Origin: Chryseobacterium cucumeris
GTDB taxonomy: Bacteria > Bacteroidota > Bacteroidia > Flavobacteriales > Weeksellaceae
DNA length: 64,000 bases
Direction: 5' to 3'
NCBI RefSeq assembly: GCF_016775705.1
Contig: NZ_CP068760.1
Location: 2,480,001 to 2,544,000, forward strand
In this document: positions 37,121 through 45,072 of the stretch, piece by piece
Layout of the letters: every line of letters starts with the position of its first letter
Numbering within the stretch: position 1 is the first letter of the stretch
Translations under genes and position numbers: made by a program
Notes under the pieces: generated by a model
Seen by the model: the letters and a program-made list of their open reading frames with translations, nothing else
Databases searched by the model: none
What the model was told of the DNA's origin: nothing

Positions 37121-37579
37121 TTACAATACAATCGCCGTCGTATTTTTAACTTCGGAAATCATAAATGAGCTGTGCGTACTTGCGATGTGCTGAAGTGTTG
37201 TTAGTTTCGTCAGCATAAAACTGCGGTAATCTTCAATATCTTTCACTCCTATTTTAAGGATATAATCATAATCTCCGCTTACATGGAAACATTCCGTAAC
37301 TTCCTGAAGGTCCATTACCTCTTTTTCAAACTGAAGAACAAATTCTTTTTTATGCTGGCTTAGTTTCACATGACACAAAACGATAAAATTTTTCTTAACT
37401 TTACCCTTGTCCAGCAAGGCTACATATTTTGAAATAACCCCTGCATTTTCAAGCTTTTTTACACGCTCATAAATTGCTGTAACGGATAATCCAAGCTTAG
37501 CGGACAGTTCTTTGGTGGTTTGTTTACAGTCTTCCTGTAAAAAAGACAAAAGTTTCTTATCAGTTTCGTCAAGTTCCAT
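37121..37579 (-). CDS. Lrp/AsnC family transcriptional regulator
   Basis: 152 residues. An N-terminal winged HTH (about 5-60, 'LSAKLGLSVTAIYERVKKLENAGVISKY') and a C-terminal RAM ligand-binding domain (about 70-145, 'ECFHVSGDYDYILKIGVKDIEDYRSFM') are complete. Such proteins form octamers that respond to an amino acid. It is divergent from the PLP lyase gene across 157 bases, the same layout as the Lrp-type MdeR with methionine gamma-lyase in Pseudomonas, so it probably controls that enzyme in response to methionine or another amino acid (inference). Confidence 0.93.
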   Translation of the reverse strand: MELDETDKKLLSFLQEDCKQTTKELSAKLGLSVTAIYERVKKLENAGVISKYVALLDKGKVKKNFIVLCHVKLSQHKKEFVLQFEKEVMDLQEVTECFHVSGDYDYILKIGVKDIEDYRSFMLTKLTTLQHIASTHSSFMISEVKNTTAIVL

Positions 37580-37654
37580 AGATAATTTTTTGGTAAAAAT
37601 TTAATACTATCGAAGATACTAAATATTTTTTCTAAATAAACAATATTTTACAGT

Positions 37655-37669
37655 TTTATATTCTATAAA
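37655..37669. promoter_or_regulatory. Candidate Lrp-family operator
   Basis: TTTATA-TTC-TATAAA is a perfect 15-base palindrome, the size typical of Lrp/AsnC sites, in the middle of the 37580-37736 intergenic region shared by the regulator and the PLP lyase. Assignment is inference; AT-rich DNA gives such palindromes by chance. Confidence 0.35.
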
Positions 37670-37736
37670 TTCAAATTTATGTTGTAATAATTAACAATTT
37701 AATGCAAATTAGAACCATAAAATAAAAACAATATTT

Positions 37737-38966
37737 ATGGAAAACTTTAACGCAGCCAATGAGATCCAAGATCTTCAGTATTTTGGTGAATTCGGGGGAG
37801 TGAATCCTTCTATCTCTGACAGCTCCACCTATACCTTCCTTTCTGCAAAGACAATGTTTGATACTTTCGAAGGCAATGCGGAAGGATGCTATCTGTACTC
37901 CAGACATTCATCACCGATGAATCTTTATCTGGCACAGGCTCTTGCCAAGATGGAGAACACAGAATCTGCCAACGTTACAGCATCCGGAATGGGAGCAATA
38001 ACTTCTGTTTTGATGCAGGTGTGCAAAAGTGGAGACCATATTATTTCAAGCCGGACTATCTACGGAGGAACCTATGCTTTTCTAAAAAATTTCTTCCCTC
38101 AGTTCAATGTAGCGACCACTTTTGTAGATATCAATAATTTTGAATCTATAGAAAAAGCTATTACTCCCGATACTAAAGTCATTTATTGTGAAAGTGTCAG
38201 CAATCCGCTGCTTGAAGTAGCAGATCTTAGAAAGCTTTCCGAAATCTGTAAGAAACACAACCTGAAACTGATTGTAGATAATACCTTCTCCCCTCTTTCA
38301 ATTTCTCCGACATTATTCGGGGCTGACGTCGTGATTCACAGCCTCACAAAGTTCATCAACGGAAGCAGTGATACGGTAGGAGGAGTATATTGTGCCACTC
38401 AGGCATTTATTGATGATACCAAAAATGTCAATTCCGGAGCATGTATGCTTCTTGGCCCAACCATGGACAGCTTACGATCTTCAAGTATCTTAAAAAATCT
38501 GAGAACATTACACATCAGAATCAAACAGCACAGCCACAATGCCATGTATCTGGCTGAAAGATTTGAAAAAGATGGTTTAAAAGTATCTTATCCGGGCTTG
38601 CCATCCCACAAAAACCATGAATTAATGAAAAGTATGATTCATGAAGAATATGGATACGGAGGATTACTGACTCTGGATGCCGGAACAACAGAAAAAGCAA
38701 ACGAACTGATGGAACTGATGCAGACAGAAAACCTGGGTTATCTTGCTGTGAGTTTAGGGTTCTATAAGACCTTATTCTCATGCTCAGGAAAATCTACCTC
38801 ATCTGAAATCCCTGAAGAAGAAAGAGCATCTATAGGAATTTCAGACGGACTGATCAGGTTCTCCATCGGTCTTGACCACGATATCAAAAGAACTTACCAA
38901 AAAATGAAGGAATGCATGCTGAAAGTTGGAGTTCTTAACCACCATGAAAACATTTCCATTTCCTAA
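37737..38966 (+). CDS. PLP-dependent Cys/Met metabolism enzyme (methionine gamma-lyase-like)
   Basis: 409 residues, full length for the family. The N-terminal 'YLYSRHSSPMNLYLAQALAKME' is the PLP-phosphate and substrate region, and the Schiff-base lysine lies in 'VIHSLTKFINGSSDTVGG' (about residue 205). Also 'GMGAITSVLM' and 'VDNTFSPL'. Family members degrade methionine, homocysteine or cystathionine or synthesise them. At the place of the Cys that marks Pseudomonas methionine gamma-lyase ('YGCT'), this protein has 'YGGT', so gamma-lyase activity is not certain. Likely controlled by the divergent Lrp-family regulator. Confidence 0.88.
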   Translation: MENFNAANEIQDLQYFGEFGGVNPSISDSSTYTFLSAKTMFDTFEGNAEGCYLYSRHSSPMNLYLAQALAKMENTESANVTASGMGAITSVLMQVCKSGDHIISSRTIYGGTYAFLKNFFPQFNVATTFVDINNFESIEKAITPDTKVIYCESVSNPLLEVADLRKLSEICKKHNLKLIVDNTFSPLSISPTLFGADVVIHSLTKFINGSSDTVGGVYCATQAFIDDTKNVNSGACMLLGPTMDSLRSSSILKNLRTLHIRIKQHSHNAMYLAERFEKDGLKVSYPGLPSHKNHELMKSMIHEEYGYGGLLTLDAGTTEKANELMELMQTENLGYLAVSLGFYKTLFSCSGKSTSSEIPEEERASIGISDGLIRFSIGLDHDIKRTYQKMKECMLKVGVLNHHENISIS

Positions 38967-38975
38967 ATTTATTGT

Positions 38976-39012
38976 AAAAAGGCTGTTTCATTTGTGAGAA
39001 ACAGCCTTTTTT
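38976..39012 (+). terminator. Terminator of the PLP lyase gene
   Basis: AAAAAGGCTGTTTC pairs with GAAACAGCC followed by a T run, about 10 bases past the stop. Confidence 0.88.
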
Positions 39013-39115
39013 ATTTATCAATCCACCTGTTTTAATATTGATTAACAAATGTTATGTGTAGTCTTTTACAGGTTTAGGCTAAAGCCATTGGAAGATTTTA
39101 TTTATTTTGATGAAT

Positions 39116-39139
39116 GGGCTAAAGCCCACTCCTATTGAA
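39116..39139. repeat. Dispersed 'GGCTAAAGCCC' element, copy 2
   Basis: GGGCTAAAGCCCACTCCTATT, near-identical to the copy at 14618-14641. A degenerate half (GGCTAAAGCCATTGGAAG) lies 50 bases upstream at about 39068, so the locus may hold two units. Confidence 0.5.
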
Positions 39140-39163
39140 TTTTCTTTTTGATAATCCCTCATG

Positions 39164-40168
39164 TTATTTCTTATAATAATGATGCGGAAAAGCATCCTCG
39201 GGCTTCATTCTGAAAACATTCAGCAAAATCCAGGACTTTAAAAATCCGTATCCGTAAGAAAACATCTGAATATACGTGGAAATAACTGCCATTCCGGCAA
39301 TACTGATATTTTTTGTCAGCAATAAAGCGTGAAACAACACCAGAAAGGTATACAATCCATAAAAGGCAAGGATGATTCCTCTTCCCATAATAAAATACTC
39401 CAGAAAGCCCATCACATATCCCAGCATAAATAAAGTAGGAAAAGCAAAGGAAATTTTTACATAATTCGGGTGTCTCTGGTTAAGAATCGGTCTTGCACAG
39501 CCAAACTGATAGACCTGTTTGGAGAATTTTCCAAAATCGACCCTACGTTTGTGATATACAGCGATATCATCAAAAAAAGCAGTAGTAAAACCATTTTCCC
39601 ATAGGGTCATGGAAAGATCCGGATCTTCACCAATTCTCATTTCGGAAAATCCGCCTACTTTTTTAAAGACTTCTTTTTTCACTCCCATATTAAAACTTCT
39701 GGGCTGAAATTTTGAAACCGCTTTCTTACTTCCCCTTATTCCTCCGGTTGTAAATACAGACGTCATGGAATAAGAAATAGCTTTCTGCATCAGATTAAAT
39801 CCTTTATGCGCTTTATCAGCCCCGCCAAACGCATCACAAGGAATGGTCAGGATATCGTTTTTAATATGCTCAATATAATCTTTTTCAACAATGACATCAC
39901 TGTCTACAAATACCAGCCATTCGTTAGCGGCTCTTGCCGCACCGTAATTTCTTGTCAGTCCCGGTCCTGAGTTATCTTTTCTGAAATATTTAATATCCAA
40001 TCCCTGTTCAAAGTTTTTGATAGTAGGTTTCAGATCGATCAGAGAACCGTCATCCACGATAATGATCTCAAACTCCTTATCTGTCTGTTGAGTAAGAGAA
40101 GTCAGCAACTCAAAAAGTTCGTCTTTCCGGTTGTAAATGGCAACGACAATAGAAATAGTAGGCTTCAA
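39164..40168 (-). CDS. Family 2 glycosyltransferase with C-terminal membrane helices, TTG start
   Basis: 334 residues. GT-A fold motifs: 'SIVVAIYNRKDELFELL' at the start, 'IIVDDGS' (about 37-43), 'FVDSDVIVEKDY' (DxD, about 86-97) and 'RIGEDPDLSMTLW' (ED catalytic region, about 178-190). Three C-terminal hydrophobic helices (about 240-325) anchor it in the inner membrane. It would transfer a sugar to a lipid or polysaccharide acceptor; no polysaccharide cluster surrounds it. The family start is at 40168, a TTG codon; an in-frame stop lies five codons upstream and no ATG is available. Confidence 0.9.
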   Translation of the reverse strand: MKPTISIVVAIYNRKDELFELLTSLTQQTDKEFEIIIVDDGSLIDLKPTIKNFEQGLDIKYFRKDNSGPGLTRNYGAARAANEWLVFVDSDVIVEKDYIEHIKNDILTIPCDAFGGADKAHKGFNLMQKAISYSMTSVFTTGGIRGSKKAVSKFQPRSFNMGVKKEVFKKVGGFSEMRIGEDPDLSMTLWENGFTTAFFDDIAVYHKRRVDFGKFSKQVYQFGCARPILNQRHPNYVKISFAFPTLFMLGYVMGFLEYFIMGRGIILAFYGLYTFLVLFHALLLTKNISIAGMAVISTYIQMFSYGYGFLKSWILLNVFRMKPEDAFPHHYYKK

Positions 40169-40181
40169 ATTGAAAATTTTT

Positions 40182-40213
40182 CAAAATTACTTATTCGCAG
40201 AACAACCTACAAA
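40182..40213 (-). promoter_or_regulatory. Promoter of the glycosyltransferase gene
   Basis: On the minus strand TTTG (40210-40213), 20 bases, TAATTTTG (40182-40189): a full consensus match. Start of transcription would be near 40176, only about eight bases before the TTG start codon. Confidence 0.6.
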
Positions 40214-40343
40214 CAGTTTAACAGCTTATTCAGATAAATTAACGATGTTACATTGTATTCTTCTCTCTGTACATATTTTATCAATGAAATTCTGAACCAA
40301 GTAATTTGGCATTCTAAACAAAATAAACATCCGGAATCCCTCC

Positions 40344-40351
40344 TAATTTTG
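40344..40351 (+). promoter_or_regulatory. Candidate -7 element for the SDR gene
   Basis: TAATTTTG matches TAnnTTTG, 27 bases before the ATG at 40378. No TTG at the right -33 distance was found. Confidence 0.4.
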
Positions 40352-40377
40352 CTATAGAAATTTAAACCCACAAAAAA

Positions 40378-41391
40378 ATGGAACCAATTATCAGCACATT
40401 ACAGCAACCCATTCAGTCAGGCTTTAACGCTTATTCAACAGCACAGGAAGTTATTCAGGGAATTGATCTTACTGGAAAAACAGTGATCATTACCGGTGGC
40501 TACGCAGGAATCGGACTTGAAACTACAAAAGTACTTACTTCGGCCGGAGCCTATGTCATTATTCCTGCAAGAGATATTGAAAAGGCAGGAAAAAACCTTA
40601 CAGGAATTGAAAATATCAAACTTGAAAAAATGGATCTGATGGATCCGGCATCCATTGATGCCTTTGCAGAAAGATTCGTCTCATCACGCAGAAAACTGGA
40701 TCTTCTTATTAATAATGCCGGGATTATGTGGGTACCACTCCGCAGAGACAGCAGGGGTTTTGAATCTCAGCTGGCGACCAATTATCTTGGACAGTTCCAT
40801 CTCACCTCAAAATTATGGCCGGCTCTGAAAAAAGCAAATGGAGCAAGGGTTATCAGTGTTTCTTCGTATGGACATCAGATGGCTCCTTTTAATTTTGAAG
40901 ACCCCAACTTTGAGGAAAGAAATTACGATACCCTTTCCGGATACGGACAATCCAAAACAGCTTGTAATCTGTTTGCCGTAGAACTAGATGAAAAAGGAAA
41001 AGAATTCGATATCAGAGCTTATTCTCTCCATCCCGGTTCTGTATATGGTACTGATCTGGGCAGAGAAGAACCTGTTGAGCTTTTTAAACAGCTTGGAACG
41101 CATGACGAAAACGGAAATATAAAACCTGAAGTTGAAGCACGATTAAAAACAATTCCACAAGGGGCTGCTACTACAGTCTGGTGTGCTGTGACGCCTCAAC
41201 TTAACGGAATTGGCGGAGTGTATTGTGAAAACTGTGATATTGCAGAGGTAGACAGAGGGCAAATTGAGCACAGATTTGATGAACCGGCTACTATTCGTGG
41301 AGTACAACCTTATTCCATCGACAAAAACAATGCTGCCCGTTTATGGAAATTAAGTGAAGAGATGCTGGGATTTGAGTTCGATACCCAATAA
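40378..41391 (+). CDS. Short-chain dehydrogenase/reductase
   Basis: 337 residues. Rossmann motif 'TGGYAGIGLETTKVL' (about 38-52; the usual TGxxxGIG with G-Y-A), 'NNAGIMWVP' and the catalytic 'SGYGQSKTACNLF' (YxxxK). The sequence resembles the retinol dehydrogenase/oxidoreductase-like long SDRs (about 310-340 residues). NAD(P)-dependent oxidation or reduction of an unknown substrate in the cytoplasm. An AraC-type regulator gene follows after 39 bases, so the regulator may control this gene. Confidence 0.9.
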   Translation: MEPIISTLQQPIQSGFNAYSTAQEVIQGIDLTGKTVIITGGYAGIGLETTKVLTSAGAYVIIPARDIEKAGKNLTGIENIKLEKMDLMDPASIDAFAERFVSSRRKLDLLINNAGIMWVPLRRDSRGFESQLATNYLGQFHLTSKLWPALKKANGARVISVSSYGHQMAPFNFEDPNFEERNYDTLSGYGQSKTACNLFAVELDEKGKEFDIRAYSLHPGSVYGTDLGREEPVELFKQLGTHDENGNIKPEVEARLKTIPQGAATTVWCAVTPQLNGIGGVYCENCDIAEVDRGQIEHRFDEPATIRGVQPYSIDKNNAARLWKLSEEMLGFEFDTQ

Positions 41392-41403
41392 CTGTTTTTT
41401 AAA

Positions 41404-41411
41404 TACATTTG
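41404..41411 (+). promoter_or_regulatory. Candidate -7 element for the AraC-family gene
   Basis: TACATTTG matches the TAnnTTTG consensus and lies 20 bases before the ATG at 41431. It begins 12 bases after the SDR stop codon. Confidence 0.4.
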
Positions 41412-41430
41412 TAATGAAAAACTTTTGACA

Positions 41431-42237
41431 ATGGATTTCCAGATACAATACCTCACCCCGGATATCAAGCTTTCCAGTTATGATGACAAGCTCTTCAAAA
41501 CGGAAACAGTTTTTGAATACCATATGCTGGTTTGGTTCATATCAGGAGAAACGAAAATTATTCAAGCAGATAAAACCTATGTTTTCAAAGCTGGAGATAT
41601 TTTCCTGATTCCAAGAAACCATCTTGCCACGATTATCAATTATCCCAAAGACGGGCTTCCGCATAAAGCGGTAGTCATGCATCTTACCACAGAACGCCTG
41701 AAGAATTTTTACAGTTCTGTTGATGAGCAGAGGAAGACCGGAAATCACAAAGCCAGTATTCATCGCTTCAGCAGTCATCCGCTTCTGAGCAGCTGTCTTG
41801 CATCGCTCATACCTTATTTTGAAATGGAAGATCCGCTTCCTGAGAATATTGCCCATTTAAAAATCACTGAAGCCATCAGTATTGTAAGGGAAATTGATCC
41901 GGAGATAGATTATATACTCGCCGATTTTGATGAGCCGGGAAAAGTAGATCTGATCAGTTTTATGGAAAAAAATTATATGTTCAATATGCCATTGGAAAGG
42001 TTCGGATATCTGACAGGAAGGAGTTTATCTACTTTCAACCGGGATTTCAGAAAGATTTTTCAAACAACTCCGCAGCGATGGCTTACTCAAAAACGTCTTG
42101 AACTTGCCTATTATCATTTATCAGAAAAGAATAAAAAACCTTCCGATGTTTTTCTGGAAGTAGGTTTTGAAGACCTTTCCCATTTTTCACATGCCTTTAA
42201 AAAACAGTATGGCTTTGCGCCATCAATGACACGATAA
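41431..42237 (+). CDS. AraC family transcriptional regulator
   Basis: 268 residues from ATG at 41431 (a TTG two codons earlier is possible). The N-terminal cupin-like sensor domain (about 10-130) has 'GDIFLIPRNHLATI'. The C-terminal double HTH (about 175-265) includes 'LSTFNRDFRKIFQTTPQRWLTQKRLELAYYHL' and 'VFLEVGFEDLSHFSHAFKKQYGFAPS', the AraC/XylS signature. It is a DNA-binding activator or repressor; the effector is unknown, and the SDR gene upstream is the most likely target by position. Confidence 0.93.
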   Translation: MDFQIQYLTPDIKLSSYDDKLFKTETVFEYHMLVWFISGETKIIQADKTYVFKAGDIFLIPRNHLATIINYPKDGLPHKAVVMHLTTERLKNFYSSVDEQRKTGNHKASIHRFSSHPLLSSCLASLIPYFEMEDPLPENIAHLKITEAISIVREIDPEIDYILADFDEPGKVDLISFMEKNYMFNMPLERFGYLTGRSLSTFNRDFRKIFQTTPQRWLTQKRLELAYYHLSEKNKKPSDVFLEVGFEDLSHFSHAFKKQYGFAPSMTR

Positions 42238-42244
42238 ATAAAAT

Positions 42245-42274
42245 AGGTTGTACTAATCTGTACAACCTTTTATT
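42245..42274 (+). terminator. Terminator of the AraC-family gene
   Basis: GGTTGTAC and GTACAACC enclose a 6-base loop, followed by TTTTATT. Confidence 0.8.
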
Positions 42275-42304
42275 ATTTCAATTAAACTTATAATGTATGA
42301 CAAG

Positions 42305-42472
42305 TTAATTTTTCTTTGGAATATCTGTATCTTTTAACTGCTTCTTTTGAGATATCACATGATGATTTAAAGCTTTTCTTTCAGGTTTTGAAGGTGATGA
42401 TTTTGATCCGGAACCAAGCAGACCAAATAAATCAAGAACCACATCAAATATATCTAAAAAATTCCAGGACAT
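42305..42472 (-). CDS. Small protein (55 residues), short paralogue of the 42602-43033 protein
   Basis: ATG at 42472 opens 55 codons to TAA. The protein MSWNFLDIFDVVLDLFGLLG... aligns with the first 45 residues of the neighbouring 143-residue protein (MLGHFFDLLDTLFSVSGLFQ...): both continue with a GSG/SS stretch, then 'PERKALN' against 'SERKSLN', then 'SQKKQLK' against 'LQKKEFK'. The N-terminus is an amphipathic, Phe/Leu-rich helix; the tail is basic. Unlike the longer protein it has no membrane helices. The coding match supports a real gene that is too short for most gene callers. Confidence 0.75.
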   Translation of the reverse strand: MSWNFLDIFDVVLDLFGLLGSGSKSSPSKPERKALNHHVISQKKQLKDTDIPKKN

Positions 42473-42601
42473 TTCAATCTCCGAGTTTATGAATTATGAT
42501 CTTCTAATTTATGTATTTTTTTCGTTTCTTCATATATTTTTTCCGACTTTCCATTGTTCTACAGCCTCTATCCTTTTACTTTAAAACCTGTTTTTGTTTT
42601 G

Positions 42602-43033
42602 TTATATGAACCATCCTGACTTAAAGTAGACATATAATATTGCAGAAATAATGAAAATTATTACTGAACAGCTGAAGAATAGTAATTTGAACAATGTTTT
42701 AAAGTAATAAAGCTTCAAAACGTGCAACACAAAAAATACTAAAAATGAAATCCCGGCTCCTATTAAAGAAGCCACCACTAGGGTTGGTGTATAGTTTTGT
42801 ACAGGTAAAGGATCTTTAAAAACAATAAAAAAAGAAAATGCTGCCAATAACAAAGCAACTGCACTTGCTTTCTCTGTGAAGTATTTTGATCTCTTAAATT
42901 CTTTCTTTTGAAGTTTATCATCATAATTCAGGCTCTTTCTTTCAGAACTTAAACGTGATGATCCCGAACCGCTCTGAAACAGTCCGGACACACTAAATAG
43001 AGTATCTAATAGATCAAAAAAATGTCCCAGCAC
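42602..43033 (-). CDS. Three-helix membrane protein with amphipathic N-terminus, family unknown
   Basis: 143 residues. An N-terminal amphipathic block (1-20) and a Ser/Gly linker (21-32) are followed by a basic segment ('KLQKKEFKRSKYFTEK') and three hydrophobic helices (about 55-72, 85-105, 115-140). The N-terminal 45 residues are duplicated in the 55-residue gene downstream. The gene lies 9 bases after the RNA methyltransferase gene and is probably co-transcribed with it. Function unknown. Confidence 0.8.
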   Translation of the reverse strand: MLGHFFDLLDTLFSVSGLFQSGSGSSRLSSERKSLNYDDKLQKKEFKRSKYFTEKASAVALLLAAFSFFIVFKDPLPVQNYTPTLVVASLIGAGISFLVFFVLHVLKLYYFKTLFKLLFFSCSVIIFIISAILYVYFKSGWFI

Positions 43034-43042
43034 TTTTTGTTG

Positions 43043-44209
43043 CTATTTATTTTCTTCCAGTTTATGTACCTTTTTCGTTCCTTCATACATTTCATACTGT
43101 AAAAATCTTGTTTCCAGTTTTCCGTTGAAAAGTTTGATCTTTCTTGAAGGACGTAAACCGATTTTCTTCACCGCTTCAAGGTCTGAAGAGATCAGCCATG
43201 CTAAGGTATTCGGATAATGGGTTTTAAAGGTATCTCCTATTTTCTTGTAGAAATCATCGTCATTAATGGAAATTCTCTCATCGTATGGCGGATTGAATAC
43301 CATTAATAAAGGGAACAGATCTTTTTTAGAATCAAAGAAGTTTTGTTTTTTAATCTCAATAACATCTTCCATTTCCGCTGCTTCCACGTTCATTCTTGCC
43401 GCATTCAGCATTCTTGCATCGATGTCATATCCAACAATTTTTCCATCAAACTGTCTGATTCTGTTAATTCTGAATTCTTTAATTTTTGCAAACAGGTCTG
43501 CATCATAGTTATTCCAGTTCTGGAATCCGAACCTTTTTCTGAAAATCTGAGCCGGAAGATCCATTGCAATCATTGCTGCTTCAATCAATAATGTTCCTGA
43601 ACCGCACATCGGATCAAGGAAATTACCTTTTCCGTCCCAGCCTGCCAGCTGAAGCATTCCGCTTGCCAATACTTCATTGATAGGCGCTTCTCCCTGCTCT
43701 CTTCTATATCCTCTTTTAAACAAAGGATCTCCTGAAGAATCCATAGAAATCATTACCAATTCTCTGTCTATGTGAAGATGGAATTTGATATCCGGATTTC
43801 TCGTTTCCACATTCGGGCGTCTTTTGAATTTTTCCTGGAAATAATCCACGATGGCATCCTTCATTTTCAAAGTCACAAACTGAGAATGTTTGAACGTTTC
43901 AGAATTGACCGTAGCATCAATAAAGAAAGACTGATCAACATCCATGAAATTATCCCATTCAAATTTGAATAACCTGTCATAGAACTGATGCTGATTAAAA
44001 GCCTTGAACTCATGAATGGGCACCAATATTTTCAATGCCGTTCTTGCAGAATAATTGATTTTGTAAAGAAAACCCAGATCTCCTTCACAATTTACCGCTC
44101 TGTTTTTAATTTCAACATTTCTTCCGCCCAATTTTTTGATTTCTTCCGCCAGAATCTGCTCCAATCCGAAGAATGTCTTTATCTGTATTTTAATATTTTC
44201 TGTATCCAT
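43043..44209 (-). CDS. THUMP-domain SAM-dependent RNA methyltransferase (RlmL N-terminal-like)
   Basis: 388 residues. A THUMP RNA-binding domain (about 45-160) is followed by a Rossmann methyltransferase domain (UPF0020): motif I 'DPMCGSGTLLIEAAMIAMDLPAQ' (about 198) and motif IV 'NPPYDER' (about 310), the N/DPPY signature of N2-guanine or N6-adenine methyltransferases. Annotated relatives are 23S rRNA m2G2445 methyltransferases, here without the RlmK half. Acts on rRNA (exact base inferred only). First of a unit with the two small paralogous genes. Confidence 0.92.
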   Translation of the reverse strand: MDTENIKIQIKTFFGLEQILAEEIKKLGGRNVEIKNRAVNCEGDLGFLYKINYSARTALKILVPIHEFKAFNQHQFYDRLFKFEWDNFMDVDQSFFIDATVNSETFKHSQFVTLKMKDAIVDYFQEKFKRRPNVETRNPDIKFHLHIDRELVMISMDSSGDPLFKRGYRREQGEAPINEVLASGMLQLAGWDGKGNFLDPMCGSGTLLIEAAMIAMDLPAQIFRKRFGFQNWNNYDADLFAKIKEFRINRIRQFDGKIVGYDIDARMLNAARMNVEAAEMEDVIEIKKQNFFDSKKDLFPLLMVFNPPYDERISINDDDFYKKIGDTFKTHYPNTLAWLISSDLEAVKKIGLRPSRKIKLFNGKLETRFLQYEMYEGTKKVHKLEENK

Positions 44210-44308
44210 AAGTATGTATTAAAAGATTTAAAGCTTTAAAAACTAAAAGATTAACCACCCAATTTCTTATCCAATTGAATTTTTCAATCTCTTAATGTTG
44301 TAAAATAC

Positions 44309-44342
44309 TTTGCTTTTAACCGCACAAATTTAGTTATTTTTG
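44309..44342 (+). promoter_or_regulatory. Promoter of the methyltransferase-ZIP unit, nearly leaderless
   Basis: TTTG (44309-44312), 22 bases, TATTTTTG (44335-44342), then ATG at 44347, only four bases downstream. Matches the Bacteroidota consensus and predicts a transcript starting at the ATG. Confidence 0.65.
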
Positions 44343-44346
44343 CATT

Positions 44347-45072
44347 ATGGAATGGTTTGAATCTTGGTTTGATACCCCTTATTATCATTTGCTTTATAGC
44401 AACAGAGACTATACTGAAGCTGAAAACTTCATTACAAAGCTCACAGCGGATCTTCAGCTTCCGCCTCAGTCGAAAATCATAGATCTTGCCTGCGGAAAGG
44501 GAAGACACTCTGTTTTCCTTAACAAATTAGGGTATGATGTTTTGGGACTGGACCTTTCAAGACAAAGTATTGAATCTGACAAACAATATGAAAATCAGAC
44601 ACTGCTTTTTGAAGTTCATGATATGAGAAACCCTATTGATGCAGATCCTATGGATGCTGTATTCAATCTGTTTACCAGTTTTGGGTATTTTGACAATGAA
44701 AATGACGATAAGAAAGTATTTCAATCCGTTTACAATGCTTTAAAACCAGGAGGATATTTTGTATTGGACTACCTGAATGAGGAATTTGTAAGAAGTACTT
44801 TGGTTCCTGAAACAACGATCACGAGAGGAAATATTGAGTTCAGAATCCTAAAGAAAATCGAAGGAAGACATGTCATCAAAGACATCCGTTTTGAGGCTGA
44901 CGGTAAGCCGTTTCATTTCTTTGAAAAAGTAAAGCTCCATACTTTGGAAGCCATTCATGCCTATGCTTCTGAATGTGGGTTTGAAAGAATAAAAATCTGG
45001 GGAGATTATCAGCTGAATGAATTTAAGAAAGAAAATTCCCCGCGTTGCATCAATTTATTTAAGAAAAAATAA
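44347..45072 (+). CDS. Class I SAM-dependent methyltransferase
   Basis: 241 residues. Motif I 'IIDLACGKGRHSVFLNKLGYDVLGLDLS' (about 41-68), then 'ALKPGGYFVLDYLNEEF' (motif IV/V region). The family is a small-molecule Rossmann methyltransferase, substrate unknown. The C-terminal segment 'ECGFERIKIWGDYQL' is typical of this group. The stop codon overlaps the ATG of the ZIP transporter gene by one base, so the two are translationally coupled. Confidence 0.88.
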   Translation: MEWFESWFDTPYYHLLYSNRDYTEAENFITKLTADLQLPPQSKIIDLACGKGRHSVFLNKLGYDVLGLDLSRQSIESDKQYENQTLLFEVHDMRNPIDADPMDAVFNLFTSFGYFDNENDDKKVFQSVYNALKPGGYFVLDYLNEEFVRSTLVPETTITRGNIEFRILKKIEGRHVIKDIRFEADGKPFHFFEKVKLHTLEAIHAYASECGFERIKIWGDYQLNEFKKENSPRCINLFKKK

